A DNA stretch of 64,000 nucleotides from Pomphorhynchus laevis (GCA_012934845.2 WNNJ02000202.1:1-64000), one strand, 5' to 3'; positions 24,201 to 32,404 are shown, counted from the first letter of the stretch. Notes: a model not told the origin generated them from the sequence alone. Translations and numbers: made by a program.

Positions 24201-25604
24201 ACATCTTATATATAAGATGGCATATGCGAGTAAAAATACTTAAAGGAGCCTGCAAGAATTAGATATTATCTTACATATTATATATACATCTTATATATAA
24301 GATGGCATATGCGAGTAAAAATACTTAAAGGAGCCTGCAAGAATTAGATATTATCTTACATATTATATATACATCTTATATATAAGATGGCATATGCGAG
24401 TAAAAATACTTAAAGAAGCCTGCAAGAATTAGATACCATCTTACATATTATATATACATCTTATATATAAGACGGCATATGCGAGTAAAAATACTTAAAG
24501 GAGCCTGCAAGAATTAGATACCATCTTACATATTATATATACATCTTATATATAAGATGGCATATGCGAGTAAAAATATTTAAAGGAGCCTGCAAGAATT
24601 AGATATTATCTTACATATTATATATACATCTTATATATAAGATGGCATATGCGAGTAAAAATACTTAAAGAAGCCTGCAAGAATTAGATACCATCTTACA
24701 TATTATATATACATCTAATATATAAGATGGCATATGCGAGTAAAAAATACTTAAAGAAGCCTGCAAGAATTAGATACCATCTTACATATTATATATACAT
24801 CTTATATATAAGACGGCATATGCGAGTAAAAATACTTAAAGAAGCCTGCAAGAATTAGATACCATCTTACATATTATATATACATCTTATATATAAGATG
24901 GTATATGCGAGTAAAAATACTTAAAGGAGCCTGCAAGAATTAGATATTATCTTACATATTATATATACATCTTATATATAAGATGGCATATGCGAGTAAA
25001 AATACTTAAAGGAGCCTGCAAGAATTAGATATTATCTTACATATTATATATACATCTTATATATAAGATGGCATATGCGAGTAAAAATACTTAAAGAAGC
25101 CTGCAAGAATTAGATACCATCTTACATATTATATATACATCTTATATATAAGACGGCATATGCGAGTAAAAATACTTAAAGGAGCCTGCAAGAATTAGAT
25201 ACCGTCATATGCCATCATATAAGATGGCATATACGAGTAAAAATACTGAATACGAAACAAATTATTGTTTCATTTTCATTGTTACACATCATATTACTTT
25301 TGTGTCTTTTTTTATTTCAGTTGACTTCATTCTAAATTTATATTTCTTTTCATTAAAGCCGCCAGCTCACCAAACATTTAAGGGTGGATCTATGGATAAT
25401 TGGATATCTATTTTGGTATTAAATGATGAGCTTCTTGCCTTAAAACGTGTCAATGGTCCTAGAAGAAAGCAGAAAATTTCCACTCGTCTTTGTTTTAAAA
25501 TTAGTAACACATCGGAACGTGAATGTGATTTGCGCTTTTTCTGGTTTAACAGCAGAGTTATTGGACTAGATCAACAGTTTGAAGCAGCTATAAAAATAAA
25601 ATAA
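119..25604 (+). CDS. ASCC3: ASCC3-type helicase gene, 3' half, 18 exons (partial)
   Basis: This is the C-terminal part of activating signal cointegrator complex subunit 3, a Ski2-like superfamily 2 helicase. In animals it works in alkylation repair with ALKBH3 and in splitting collided ribosomes. Eighteen exons join with matching splice phases into 2376 nt, 791 codons plus TAA, with no internal stop. Visible in order: motif Ia ([11 protein letters not shown]), motif Ib ([13 protein letters not shown]), Walker B/DExH box as DEIH, motif III as [17 protein letters not shown] (IV), [14 protein letters not shown] (V), [12 protein letters not shown] (VI), then winged-helix, ratchet and Sec63-type regions ending in an immunoglobulin-like C-terminus ([12 protein letters not shown]). 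It is the second helicase cassette, since it runs on to the stop; Walker A and the first cassette lie upstream of the window. BRR2 is the nearest alternative, but the [10 protein letters not shown] and MASMNKP stretches favour ASCC3. Introns vary from about 43 bp to 4.4 kb, the large ones filled with repeats. Confidence 0.93.
485..535 (-). ncRNA. Hammerhead-like repeat, family B
   Basis: On the minus strand CTGAAGA lies at 526-520 and GAAA at 502-499. They are separated by a GCTA/TAGC stem II with a weak loop, followed by TATC, which gives AUC as a possible cleavage triplet. Stem I is poor, so this is probably a decayed copy of the family seen intact at 18847-18896. Confidence 0.5.
780..1440 (-). 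mobile_element. Penelope-like element fragment, 3' terminus plus RT remnants
   Basis: Plus-strand 780-960 matches, in reverse, the conserved tail shared with copies near 19.2, 35.2, 48.1 and 51.4 kb (CTGCTATG, CGAAACC, CATAGCAG). From 935 to 1400 the minus strand encodes decayed reverse transcriptase pieces such as YMFQYIDY, where the catalytic YIDD has become YIDY. An internal deletion removes the C-terminal part of the reading frame. Confidence 0.75.
1465..2300 (-). mobile_element. Penelope-like element fragment, RT C-terminal half
   Basis: The minus strand encodes the RT tail [19 protein letters not shown] and [12 protein letters not shown] (1471-1728), and the palm region [20 protein letters not shown] with the catalytic [10 protein letters not shown] (1883-2200). 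A ~50-bp stretch (about 1740-1795) is repeated at 1890-1945, so this copy has an internal duplication that breaks the frame. It is nested next to another copy of the same family. Confidence 0.8.
3050..3216 (+). CDS. ASCC3: ASCC3 exon b (DEIH box)
   Basis: Acceptor TTTTAG ends at 3049. Translation [24 protein letters not shown] and [10 protein letters not shown] carries motif Ib and the DExH box that binds Mg-ATP. It ends in phase 1 before GTACAT at 3217. Confidence 0.93.
3217..4423 (+). other. ASCC3 intron, AT-rich
   Basis: About 1.2 kb between exons b and c. It has short repeated phrases such as AATAACCGCT near 3780-3870 but no coding, RNA or element signature I can support. Confidence 0.5.
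4424..4569 (+). CDS. ASCC3: ASCC3 exon c (motif III)
   Basis: Acceptor TTTCAG ends at 4423. It reads [17 protein letters not shown] and then [20 protein letters not shown], the motif III region. It ends in phase 0 before GTAATT. Confidence 0.93.
4624..4744 (+). CDS. ASCC3: ASCC3 exon d
   Basis: Starts 54 bp after the previous exon. It reads [20 protein letters not shown] and [12 protein letters not shown], a stretch diagnostic for ASCC3 relatives. It ends in phase 1 before GTAAAT. Confidence 0.93.
5285..5960 (-). mobile_element. Family A hammerhead-bearing repeat, one copy plus a partial copy
   Basis: 5285-5720 shares long stretches with 36925-37260 (same orientation) and 37395-37812 (opposite orientation). 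Shared phrases include CAAAGTCGCTACGTATGCCC, ACACACGCTTAAACA and CATAAGCTCTGTGCATGACA. A shorter second copy follows at about 5735-5960. Two strong hairpins sit at the left edge: 5289-5310, and 5309-5342 with a 15-bp stem. It has no coding capacity and lies in an ASCC3 intron. Confidence 0.75.
5437..5478 (-). ncRNA. Hammerhead ribozyme-like motif, family A, near intact
   Basis: Minus strand, in order: ACGGTA (stem I), CTGATGA, GCTC-CGTTA-GAAC (stem II, one C-A mismatch), GAAA, the palindromic ACGCGT as minimal stem III ending GUA, then TACCGT, perfectly complementary to the first stem strand. Length is 42 nt, the same in all three copies. This fits a type I hammerhead with a short stem III that would work best as a dimer. 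Cleavage would follow the GUA. Confidence 0.75.
6735..6850 (-). ncRNA. Hammerhead-like repeat, family C (decayed)
   Basis: Minus strand CTGAAGA at 6773-6767 and GAAA at 6749-6746, followed by TATT. Stem II (GATGAC against TCTATC) keeps only its outer pairs. The flank GAATTACAAA and TTTACACTTTTGAATATGTA recurs near 7375-7440, so this is a dispersed repeat. Confidence 0.5.
6883..7025 (+). CDS. ASCC3: ASCC3 exon e (motif IV)
   Basis: Acceptor TTTAG ends at 6882. It reads [20 protein letters not shown] and then [13 protein letters not shown], the start of RecA domain 2. It ends in phase 0 before GTAATT. Confidence 0.93.
7026..8920 (+). other. ASCC3 intron with decayed family C repeats
   Basis: Copies of the family C repeat lie near 7345-7450 and 8485-8640, both with the core changed (CTAAAGA). 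Each is followed by AAATTACAAACAGTTTAT. The remainder is AT-rich with no gene seen. Confidence 0.5.
8921..9058 (+). CDS. ASCC3: ASCC3 exon f
   Basis: Acceptor ATTAAG ends at 8920. It encodes 46 codons including [20 protein letters not shown] and [11 protein letters not shown]. Phase 0 at both ends. Confidence 0.92.
9110..9230 (+). CDS. ASCC3: ASCC3 exon g (motif V)
   Basis: Starts after a 51-bp intron. It reads [20 protein letters not shown] then KGTEYFDGK and YVDFPIT. It ends in phase 1 before GTACGA at 9231. Confidence 0.93.
9273..9405 (+). CDS. ASCC3: ASCC3 exon h (motif VI)
   Basis: The AG at 9271-9272 is chosen over the AG at 9282-9283 because only it keeps frame and restores [15 protein letters not shown]. 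It carries the arginine-finger motif VI and [17 protein letters not shown]. It ends in phase 2. Confidence 0.9.
9933..10058 (+). CDS. ASCC3: ASCC3 exon i (winged helix)
   Basis: Acceptor TTTCAG ends at 9932. It reads [20 protein letters not shown] and then [15 protein letters not shown], the winged-helix region after RecA2. It ends in phase 2 before GTTAAT. Confidence 0.92.
10106..10217 (+). CDS. ASCC3: ASCC3 exon j
   Basis: Acceptor TTTAG ends at 10105. It reads [20 protein letters not shown] and continues to CVVIEE. It ends in phase 0 before GTAAGT. Confidence 0.9.
10349..11121. repeat. ~73-bp direct repeat within one ASCC3 intron
   Basis: The stretch at 10349-10421 (GATCTCAGTAAACATCTCGT and onward to GAGTTGCGTTTTT) is repeated almost exactly at 11049-11121, 700 bp downstream and just before exon k. 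It looks like a local duplication. Confidence 0.8.
11183..11317 (+). CDS. ASCC3: ASCC3 exon k
   Basis: Acceptor TTTAG ends at 11182. It reads [19 protein letters not shown] and [20 protein letters not shown], matching the ratchet-domain entry of ASCC3. Phase 0 at both ends. Confidence 0.9.
12940..13065. repeat. Inverted repeat around hammerhead-like core (family D)
   Basis: Arms of roughly 50 bp (plus-strand 12945-12990 and 13008-13060) are near-perfect reverse complements, joined by about 17 bp. The minus strand reads CTGAAGA (13007-13001), a short GAAA/TTTC stem and then GAAACGCGTT (from 12989), a hammerhead-like order. No stem I is seen. The second CGAAACGCGTTG on the plus strand lacks its own CTGANGA. 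Confidence 0.6.
13280..13530 (+). pseudogene. Penelope-like element RT fragment, second clade
   Basis: An open stretch at 13289-13525 encodes [20 protein letters not shown] and [20 protein letters not shown]. This resembles the region after the RT palm in endonuclease-bearing PLEs, where a variable strand, a conserved FLDV and a histidine-rich HP motif precede the thumb. Nothing else of the element is recognisable here, so it is a relic inside an ASCC3 intron. Confidence 0.6.
13750..14115. repeat. Long imperfect inverted repeat (fold-back)
   Basis: Outer arms starting CAATATAAGTTGATTATATT (about 13767) and ending with its reverse complement (about 14107) enclose TTACGCATGAATGATTCCAG and its complement. 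Inside, the phrase AATAAAAACCGGAATATG and its complement alternate several times. A related half copy lies at 13085-13235. There is no coding capacity; it forms a strong hairpin directly upstream of exon l. Confidence 0.75.
14231..14286 (+). CDS. ASCC3: ASCC3 exon l (56 bp)
   Basis: A very short exon between AG at 14229-14230 and GTAAGT at 14287. It reads [18 protein letters not shown] and ends in phase 2. Confidence 0.9.
14338..14509 (+). CDS. ASCC3: ASCC3 exon m
   Basis: Follows a 51-bp intron. It reads [29 protein letters not shown] and [10 protein letters not shown]. Phase 0 at the end, before GTATAA. Confidence 0.92.
14800..15545. repeat. Duplicated element with terminal inverted segment
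   Basis: Two related units run about 14850-15080 and 15235-15470. Both contain CACGACATTATC, a CATCAGC/CATCTGC segment, TTACCC-TTATTATCT and a TCAGTGGTGTAGA-type end. The plus-strand end GCGTTACATCCACTGGCTGA (about 15047) recurs as its complement at 15495-15530. A minus-strand fragment appears near 32925-32970. It may be a decayed ribozyme repeat, since the minus strand shows CTGATGA plus a CCC/GGG stem but no GAAA. Confidence 0.55.
16032..16186 (+). CDS. ASCC3: ASCC3 exon n
   Basis: Acceptor GATAG ends at 16031. It reads [20 protein letters not shown] then [17 protein letters not shown], the helical (ratchet) domain. It ends in phase 2 before GTAGGC. Confidence 0.9.
16255..16735. repeat. 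Short dispersed repeat pair with GAAACGTC relic
   Basis: AATTAAAAGTGT-ACTTGTACACTTATA occurs near 16285-16325 and again at 16687-16725. On the minus strand near 16485-16510 a GGT/ACC stem is followed by GAAACGTCG, the right half of a hammerhead-like core, but CTGANGA is absent. Probably a fossil of another ribozyme repeat. Confidence 0.4.
17233..17362 (+). CDS. ASCC3: ASCC3 exon o
   Basis: Acceptor TTCTAG ends at 17232. It reads [20 protein letters not shown] and continues with [11 protein letters not shown]. It ends in phase 0 before GTAAGG. Confidence 0.9.
17409..17499 (+). CDS. ASCC3: ASCC3 exon p
   Basis: Follows a 46-bp intron. It reads [20 protein letters not shown] and ends in phase 1 before GTACGG. 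Sequence is less conserved here; frame and phase support it. Confidence 0.82.
18195..18650. repeat. Degenerate ~20-bp minisatellite (two blocks)
   Basis: Variants of GTGCGCTCTCAGGCGGTTTC repeat about five times at 18195-18300 and about nine times at 18465-18650, separated by AT-rich DNA. The array is markedly more GC-rich than its surroundings. It lies in the 4.4-kb ASCC3 intron. Confidence 0.75.
18815..19050. mobile_element. Family B repeat with inverted ends
   Basis: TTATTGGAGCTGGATC at the left and GAAGCTCCAATAATT at about 18916-18932 form inverted ends around the 18847-18896 ribozyme. To the right, a plus-strand partial copy has CTGAAGA at 19008-19014 but GAAT instead of GAAA. It abuts CAGCTAACTGAGTCTACG, the sequence that ends several PLE tails in this window, so the PLE copy on its right may have inserted here. 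Confidence 0.55.
18847..18896 (-). ncRNA. Hammerhead ribozyme-like motif, family B, intact core
   Basis: Minus strand, in order: ATTAATTTT (stem I, 18896-18888), CTGAAGA (18887-18881), U, GCTAAC-AGAA-GTTAGC (perfect 6-bp stem II), GAAA (18863-18860), UAUC (one-pair stem III with AUC cleavage triplet), then AAAAATAAT, which pairs with the first strand with one mismatch. Every core residue of the hammerhead consensus is present. Downstream in the same RNA sense is GATCCAGCTCCAATAATT, the conserved flank of this repeat family. Confidence 0.75.
19080..20910 (-). mobile_element. Penelope-like element, rearranged 5'-truncated copy
   Basis: The 3' tail (about 19170-19380) is nearly identical to the tails at 35.15 and 48.1 kb. 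The minus strand then encodes the RT end [20 protein letters not shown] and [10 protein letters not shown] (19394-19651), a decayed palm region (20060-20370), and the finger region [20 protein letters not shown] (20412-20702). Insertions and stops break the frame. A perfect hairpin with TTCCCACTGAAAAT arms sits at its upstream edge near 20767-20800. Confidence 0.8.
21866..21963 (+). CDS. ASCC3: ASCC3 exon q
   Basis: Acceptor TTTTTCAG ends at 21865. It reads [20 protein letters not shown], a beta-strand pattern like the C-terminal immunoglobulin-like domain. It joins the previous exon across a 4.4-kb intron and ends in phase 0 before GTATTT. Confidence 0.85.
22626..25250. repeat. 85-bp tandem satellite array, about 31 units
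   Basis: About 30 full units plus one truncated unit, spaced 85 bp (86 where an extra A occurs). Each contains AGCCTGCAAGAATTAGA, a TATATA-rich middle and GGCATATGCGAGTAAAAATA. Units differ at a few diagnostic sites: AAAGA or AAAGG at the start, ACCATC, ATTATC or AATTATC after AGAT, and GACGG or GATGG near the end. CCATCTTA and TAAGATGG form an internal dyad in most units. The array fills most of the last ASCC3 intron, ending about 110 bp before the terminal exon. Confidence 0.97.
25359..25604 (+). CDS. ASCC3: ASCC3 terminal exon r
   Basis: Acceptor TTAAAG ends at 25358, just downstream of the 85-bp repeat array. It encodes 81 residues including [19 protein letters not shown] and [19 protein letters not shown], the expected C-terminus, then TAA. 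The reading frame is open upstream to 25209 but that part lacks homology and includes repeat sequence. Confidence 0.92.
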   Translation, partial: PPAHQTFKGGSMDNWISILVLNDELLALKRVNGPRRKQKISTRLCFKISNTSERECDLRFFWFNSRVIGLDQQFEAAIKIK

Positions 25605-25639
25605 TTTATGTTGTTAATATGGCTTTATTGGTGATTGTA

Positions 25640-26486
25640 GCCCATCGCTGCTATATATATCCTTTATTTATCATTAATATTATTTTGTAATAAAAGGGCT
25701 ATCTGGATAAATTTGTTCGCTTATTGAATAAAAATTATTAGAGTTAAATACACATATATCATCAATGTATCGAAACATATATTTTATATATTTATATTGT
25801 TTAGATTTAGTTTTTACACAGTTATGAACAAATTCATATTCTATAAAGCTTAAAAACAAGTCAGCTATAATTGGGCTACTATTACCTCCCATTGGAACAC
25901 CTTTTACTTGTCTAAATATAGATGTCCCTACTTTTAAATAATTTTGATTTATCAAAATATTTAAGGATTCTATTAATTCAATTTTATCCATATATTTATA
26001 TTTACTTGATGGTTTAATTTTTGTTAGATATGCGTTATAGTTATTATAACATATATATGTATATCTTTTTCCGAATATAAGATTAATTAATTTTACTAAC
26101 GCTTCTTTAATATCTTCTAAATCTAGATTTGTATAAAGCGTATTAAAATCGTACGTATTTATATTCTGAAAATTTATTATTTTTGTATGTTCTAAAATTT
26201 CTTTTGTAGAATTAATACTGAAATAGTGTTTTATACCAGTATTAATTTCGATTACCTTGCAATATTTTTTAAAATGTGCTTTAATTACTTTAAGTATTTT
26301 ATTCATATAGACAGAAAGTGGTTTTAATGTACATTGAATATTTAACAATATTTTTTGAAAATTAAAATTAATTATAATCTTGTTTACATTAAATAATGAA
26401 ATTTCAAGAATTACATTCTTGAAATTATTATGATATAATATATATAATATTATTATTATATTTTTATATTCAATAAGTGAGCACAT
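25640..26486 (-). mobile_element. Penelope-like element RT fragment with 268-codon open frame
   Basis: The longest uninterrupted PLE frame in the window (25680-26486). It encodes the RT fingers and palm: [40 protein letters not shown] and the catalytic [10 protein letters not shown]. The frame stops within the palm-thumb connection, and its 5' end meets an oppositely oriented copy at about 26470-26490. Reverse transcriptase of this type primes at exposed DNA ends or nicks. The fragment lacks any endonuclease. It lies about 75 bp beyond the ASCC3 stop, in opposite orientation. Confidence 0.88.
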
Positions 26487-27060
26487 TTATTTAGAAAGCC
26501 TTATTCTTAACAAAACCAATATTAATGATAAAGAAAGTGTATATCTAGATATGAACATTAAATTAAAATCAATTAAAACTACTTTTAATTTATATTGTAA
26601 AGATGGCATATTTAAATTTACAAGAAACATATTTTTGCGTGAGAATTCATGCATACCATATAATATAAAATATAATACATTAAATAAAGCAAATTCAAGA
26701 ATTGCCATAGTGCGCAATGATATGGCTTTATTCAAAATCATTTAAATAATTTAATAGATACATATTTTAAACTAGGTTACTATAAAAATAACATCAAGCA
26801 GAAAATAGTAAATTAAATTAAAAATCATTAGCTAAAAATTTTGATGGATGGATAATAATATAATCAAATTATTAATTTGACTAATAATCAAATTTCATCA
26901 GTGGAAATACGTCATTTGCATGTATATGGTGGCCTCCGCTGCTATGTTGAGTGGGAGAATAAATGACTAGCATAGCAGTTCTTCCTGATGACCCCTAATT
27001 AATATTTTATTCGTTTATTAATTTATAAATGCGTAGACTCAGTTATTTGATTTGATTACT
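26470..27060 (+). mobile_element. Penelope-like element 3' part, head to head with the previous copy
   Basis: Starts within the [16 protein letters not shown] region of the RT and continues through DMNIKLKSIKTTFNLY and [12 protein letters not shown] with frameshifts to about 26850. It then ends in the conserved tail with CTGCTATG (about 26938) and CATAGCAG (about 26972) and the CGTAGACTCAGTTA end near 27033. The tail has lost the CGAAAC box. Confidence 0.8.
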
Positions 27061-30000
27061 TAATTTACATTGCTTTTTGATGAAATATAAAAATAAAATA
27101 AATAAATAATTTCAATTTGTAATACTTAGAATGACATGTGAAGATGCAACATACTGAATTACGTTTTTTAAAATAATCGAATGTTCTTAACATTCTACCT
27201 TCGTATTTATGCATTCGACTTTGTTTCTGATGCCATATTTGCAGCTGTTGCCAAGAAACAGCAGCTACTATAGTGGACATTTCCAGTTGGAAGGAAATGT
27301 GCGGCAGCGGATAGACAAGTAGAACAATGTGGTTAGGAAGGGTGAGATAGATGATCGGATATTTTCAAGTAACTGAGTTAAAATTGGGTCAGAAGAAGAG
27401 GTTTTATTAGGTAATGAATGACAGCATAACCGAAGAAACTTCATCAGATGGAGCGGGAAGAAGTTGGAATAGCTCTGGAAGGGAAGTATTTAAAGAGAAG
27501 ATACAAGAGACATATGGTTAGAAGGGAAAGTAAATTGTAGATAAGAAGAAAATTTATCAGGATTTATGTTACAAGGGGTAGATGATCATGAAATAATTGA
27601 GTTTAAGATTTTCCAATAAGATTTAGAGTTGGAAGATGACTCGTGTTGAGTTCGCCAAAAGAAATTACGTTTAGTACGCATTAGAATGAGGTAGGAACGG
27701 CGATGAAAACGTCAAAGAACGTTTGAACAGATAATATCATATCATCTTTATAAATTTAATTAAAAGTAAATAAATGTCGAATGTATTGCTTTTTGATAAA
27801 TATTATATAAAATATAATAAAAAATACAATAAAAGATAAAATAAAGTAGAAAAATGGGGCTACTACATTTAAAATAGATAAAGACGGTCATGAATATCCA
27901 ATCGACATGATATAAGTATAATGATATAAGTACATATATATAAGTATAAGTATATATAGCAATCTGCATATATTGCTTCTACGATTTTCTCATAGCAAGA
28001 TATTTATAAGTATATATACCTATTTATAGCTATATATATCTATATATACTTCTCTTTAGAGAAGTTAAAAACATTTCTTCTCTTTTAAAAAGAAAAAACA
28101 TTTCTTAGAAAACATGAAATTCTTTTCATAGAATTTCATGTTTCTCCACTGCAGTATATATGTATATCAGAAACATATATTTAGAAATATATGTGAAAAG
28201 AACATTCGTAAGTGATACAAAATTAAATTGCTGATATACAGCGAATATATGTTTACGTATAAAAGTTTACGTTTTGCAATAATTAAGGTTCATATGATCA
28301 ATATTGAATAAATATTTTATAAATAAATCAAAATCGAATCGGATTTATTTTAAATTTGGCTTGGTGTAATTTACTGTTCATGATCTATAAAATTCAAGAC
28401 TTATTTAAATTGTCTTCGCTTTGGGTATCGATGCATAAATCTTTCCATTTCGCTTGAATCCCTTCCATCTCTGTGTGTATGCACGTGCACGCTACCAAGC
28501 GGTCGCTGTTCGCTTTCTGCAGTTGAGTCTTAAATACAATTTGTAAAAGTTCTAGTATAAATTTGCAATATTTTACAATTTATTTAAGACAAGTAACGTT
28601 GGTTGCTATCGTACAAGTTGTAAACTTTAACTTGTAACTTGCTTTACAAGTTAAAGACTCATTATATAAAATTTTATTAAATGTTATATGTAATATATAA
28701 CAAATTATAATTATAACTCAATTTCCATATTAATTTTCCAAAATATGAAAAATTAAAATTTTACATATTTTCCATAAACTTACAGAAAAAAAAATTTTTG
28801 GTGTAACAGGAGAAGCAAAGGCAGATGCTAGCAGTTTGAATTGTGAATTTAAAGTTTAATAGAATTAACAATAAATATATTCACAATCATGCATGACTAA
28901 ATTTGGATGAAAATTTACCAACCTTAAGTAAAAAACTTTTAAAAAGCTCATAATGTGAATTTGATTTATATTGATTATATTTTTATGTATTAGCTAATTT
29001 TGTTCATCATTATTATCATCATCATTTGTTCGACAAATAGGCTATTGCTTACTAAATAAGGATAACTAAATAAAAAATAACCAAAAAATGGTAAATCGAA
29101 AAAGCGTGCAATAATTAAACGCGATTTTGTATGATATACAAAATGTTTTTTGTAGATAAATTAAAATGAAAGTATTTAAATCATTAAACAATTTTTTAAC
29201 TAAAAACATGAAACTATTTTTTATGTTACATGAAACATAAACAATTACAAATAAAAAATTGGAAATCAGTTAATCTTAAACTGAAATTAATGCAAATAAA
29301 ATAACTTGATTATGAAAAAGGGGAGAATCGATTTGAGATGGGAAATATTATTTAAAACAAAAATACTAAAATTTTAATAAAATAAAGCTAAATTGTGGGA
29401 GAATCGATTTGAGACGGGAAATATTATTTATTTAAAACAAAAATACTAAAATTTTAATAAAATAAAACTAAATTTTCAGCAATTACTTCATTCGCATTTA
29501 TTATATCAGTTTCGTAATCGCGAGGGCGATTTCAATGTGCGGATGGTCACAAATAATGGTTCATTGAGTTGAAAGATACATCAATGATAAATGTGAATGA
29601 AATTGACAACTTCTTTGATGGAATTGACGCATTCCATCAACTTCTTTGATAATATTTTAAGGAAATATAAGCATTTTGTTGGGGTTAGCAAAATCAACTG
29701 CTAAAGGAGGGTCCTTATAACATAGATTATTTCATTCGCATTAAAATACAATTGAAAATCAATTAAAAATAGTGTGAACTTATCACAACAGTAAAATAAT
29801 TTCGAAAACTTTAAAATTTTCTAAAAACACCGAGTACCTATATAATTGTTTAAATAATGGCGTCTTGGATTTCGAGCATGATAATTACGTCTATTATATT
29901 CATTCAAATTGTAACTGGAATCATCTTGTATGTTGCCTGTAACACAATATTTTTACAATTGAATATTCCAAACTTTTGCATATAGAGTTATTAAATATAG

Positions 30001-30744
30001 ACCGAAACACTACAAAGTTTCAAGTTCATGTCACTAATATCATGTTAGAATTGACATGTTTACAATTAAAGAGATCATTTACATCTTTAAAATCGTAGTT
30101 TTTAAAAAACGACGATTCAAATTCATTTAAAATATTTAAATGACTTTTAAAAAACCGATTTTATTACGTATTATACTACTGCGTAAAATTTCGCTATTTA
30201 TTGTATTGTAATATTGTCTGCTATACACCTATAATAATATACTTATTGTTATATTAAATATAATATAATATTACTAAAATATTAATAATATATTAATAAT
30301 ATTATTAAAGTAAAATTTATTTTATTAGCATTTTTGAAAACTATGTAAAGTAACTGAATTCCTGCCAATAATTGACAGCGCTTATTTTCTCATAATTGCA
30401 AAATTATCATTAGTTATCATTAATATCATTTATTTATTAATTATCATTAATTTTATTTTTTATTTAAAATTCACAATCGCAATTTTACATTTTCTAAAAA
30501 TGTCAACATTGAAACTGATTGTCAACAAGATTAAAATTGATTGTCATATTATGACAATATTATGCCATGTTGATGTTATATTATAATGAAAATGACAAAA
30601 TTTATAATGATAATATTAAATCAATACTATTATATGTAATATTTTATTTAACAATAAACTTTTTTAAGTTAATAGAAATGCTGTTTCTTATACAAAGTAT
30701 AATATAGAATATATTATAATATAGAATATATTATAAAGTAAAGA

Positions 30745-31105
30745 ATTATTGGAGCTGGATTAGAGGAAAGAGGATATTTTTTTATATTTCGCTAGCCTCT
30801 GTTAGCATCTTTAGAACATTACAATTATGCTGTAATTTTTTGATGTTAGCAGATGATAATAACAGATGTTAGCGAAATATCAAATAAAATGTTCCTTATT
30901 TTATTTGATCCAGCTCCAATAATTCTATATCAATAATGGATCATTATCAACTATTTATCATCTAATATTATTGTGGATTAGAAATGTGTAACAACCGAAG
31001 TTGTTTTTAAATTCAACCGAATTCGACTGTGCAATCTTATTAAGTGTTAACTTTAAAGTTGTATTGTGTTGCTTACTTAAATCCACTATTGAAATAAGCT
31101 TTGTG
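30745..31105. mobile_element. Family B hammerhead-bearing repeat, inverted pair
   Basis: Left end TTATTGGAGCTGGATTAGAG and right segment TTGATCCAGCTCCAATAATT enclose two facing ribozyme-like cores. The minus-strand one has CTAAAGA (30814-30808) and GAAA (30790-30787). The plus-strand one has GAAA at 30874-30877 with a scrambled CTGANGA. Both cores are damaged. The flank then continues with AATGGATCATTATCAACTA and CAACCGAAGTTGTTTTT, shared with the copy at 31500-31850. Confidence 0.65.
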
Positions 31106-31499
31106 ATACGGAAGAATTACATATCCTTCCGTATGTAAAGAAGATTACATAAATCTTCATATACGGAAGATTTACAGGTGTCGATAGATAAGAGCTATCA
31201 AAATAATTGTGATCAATAGATCAATATCTAAAATAAAGAAACAATCGATAGAAAACCAAAAAGTCATAGTCTTTATAAACTTGTATGTATCAATTTGTAA
31301 ATCTTTAAAAGTCTTTCCATTATTTGATGAACAGCCATTTTATTTATTTTAAATAAAATAAACTGTAGTTTAAATAAATATACTTTATAAGTAATTAATT
31401 AATTTAATTAATAAATAAAATTATAAAATTATTAAATTTATTAATTAATAAATTTAATATTATTATAATAATGGTGATAATGATCCATTATTGATAAAG

Positions 31500-31850
31500 A
31501 AGTATTAGAACTGAATAAAAAAATGGAAAATTTTGTTTGATATTTTGTAAACCTAAAAATTATAGAAAATAATCTAGAAAATTACAATATTCAGAAGATG
31601 CTAACAGAAGTTAGCGAAATATCAAATAAAATTATCCTCCTTTCTTTGATCCAGCTCCAATAATTCTTTATCAATAATGGATCATTATCAACTACTGATC
31701 ATTTAATATTATTGCTGATTAGAAATGTATAACAATCGAAGTTGTTTTTGTATTCAACCAAATTCGACTTTGCAATAAGTGTTAACTTTAAAGAAGTTGT
31801 ATTGTGTTGCTTACTTGAATCTACTATTGAAATTAGCTATGTGATAGGGT
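31500..31850 (+). mobile_element. Family B hammerhead-bearing repeat
   Basis: The plus strand has CAGAAGA (31592-31598, one change from CTGAAGA), GCTAAC-AGAA-GTTAGC as a perfect stem II, GAAA (31616-31619) and TATC. Then come TTTGATCCAGCTCCAATAAT and the same ~200-bp flank as the copy at 30.9-31.1 kb. A decayed inverted ribozyme half lies just upstream (about 31538-31565). Confidence 0.65.
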
Positions 31851-32404
31851 AGAAACTAGTGGCAAAATATTAATTTAATCGTGATTTTTAATGTAAATAA
31901 TATGCGCACATGCCGTTTAAGCCATGTTGGCCGTCATTAGTTTACATATACATAAATGTTCGATAATATTTTGTTTATTAGGATCGTAATCTTTTTTTAT
32001 AATTGAGCAATATCTATATGCAATTTCCATGGTTAGATCACTGTCTGGTACCAGTAGTTAACGATTTAAGTTTACTATTGATAACTATCAACATTTAACG
32101 AATATTTTTAACGATCCTTTTTTAATTTTTTTATACATTGGTAATATAGTGGAATGTAAATATTTGGATATCTAATCTGCTATGGTTCCCAGTCACTGAT
32201 AATAGATCATCCAAGGAATGATATCGTTGTTTTGTGAATCTTTAGTAACATATAAAAGCGACCGAATTAAAAACAAGCATATCGGCTTGCTTTTTGCTAT
32301 TAGCGTACTGTGAATATGAACATGAATAAATTATATCATCCTTTTATAGAATATCGAGCTGTTGCTAGGCTTAAACCACTAAAAGAATAATAAGAAAAAT
32401 AGTA

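Noticed and set aside
22626-25250. CRISPR-like array
   Set aside because: There are no unique spacers; the full 85 bp repeats with point variants, and the context is an intron of an animal gene.
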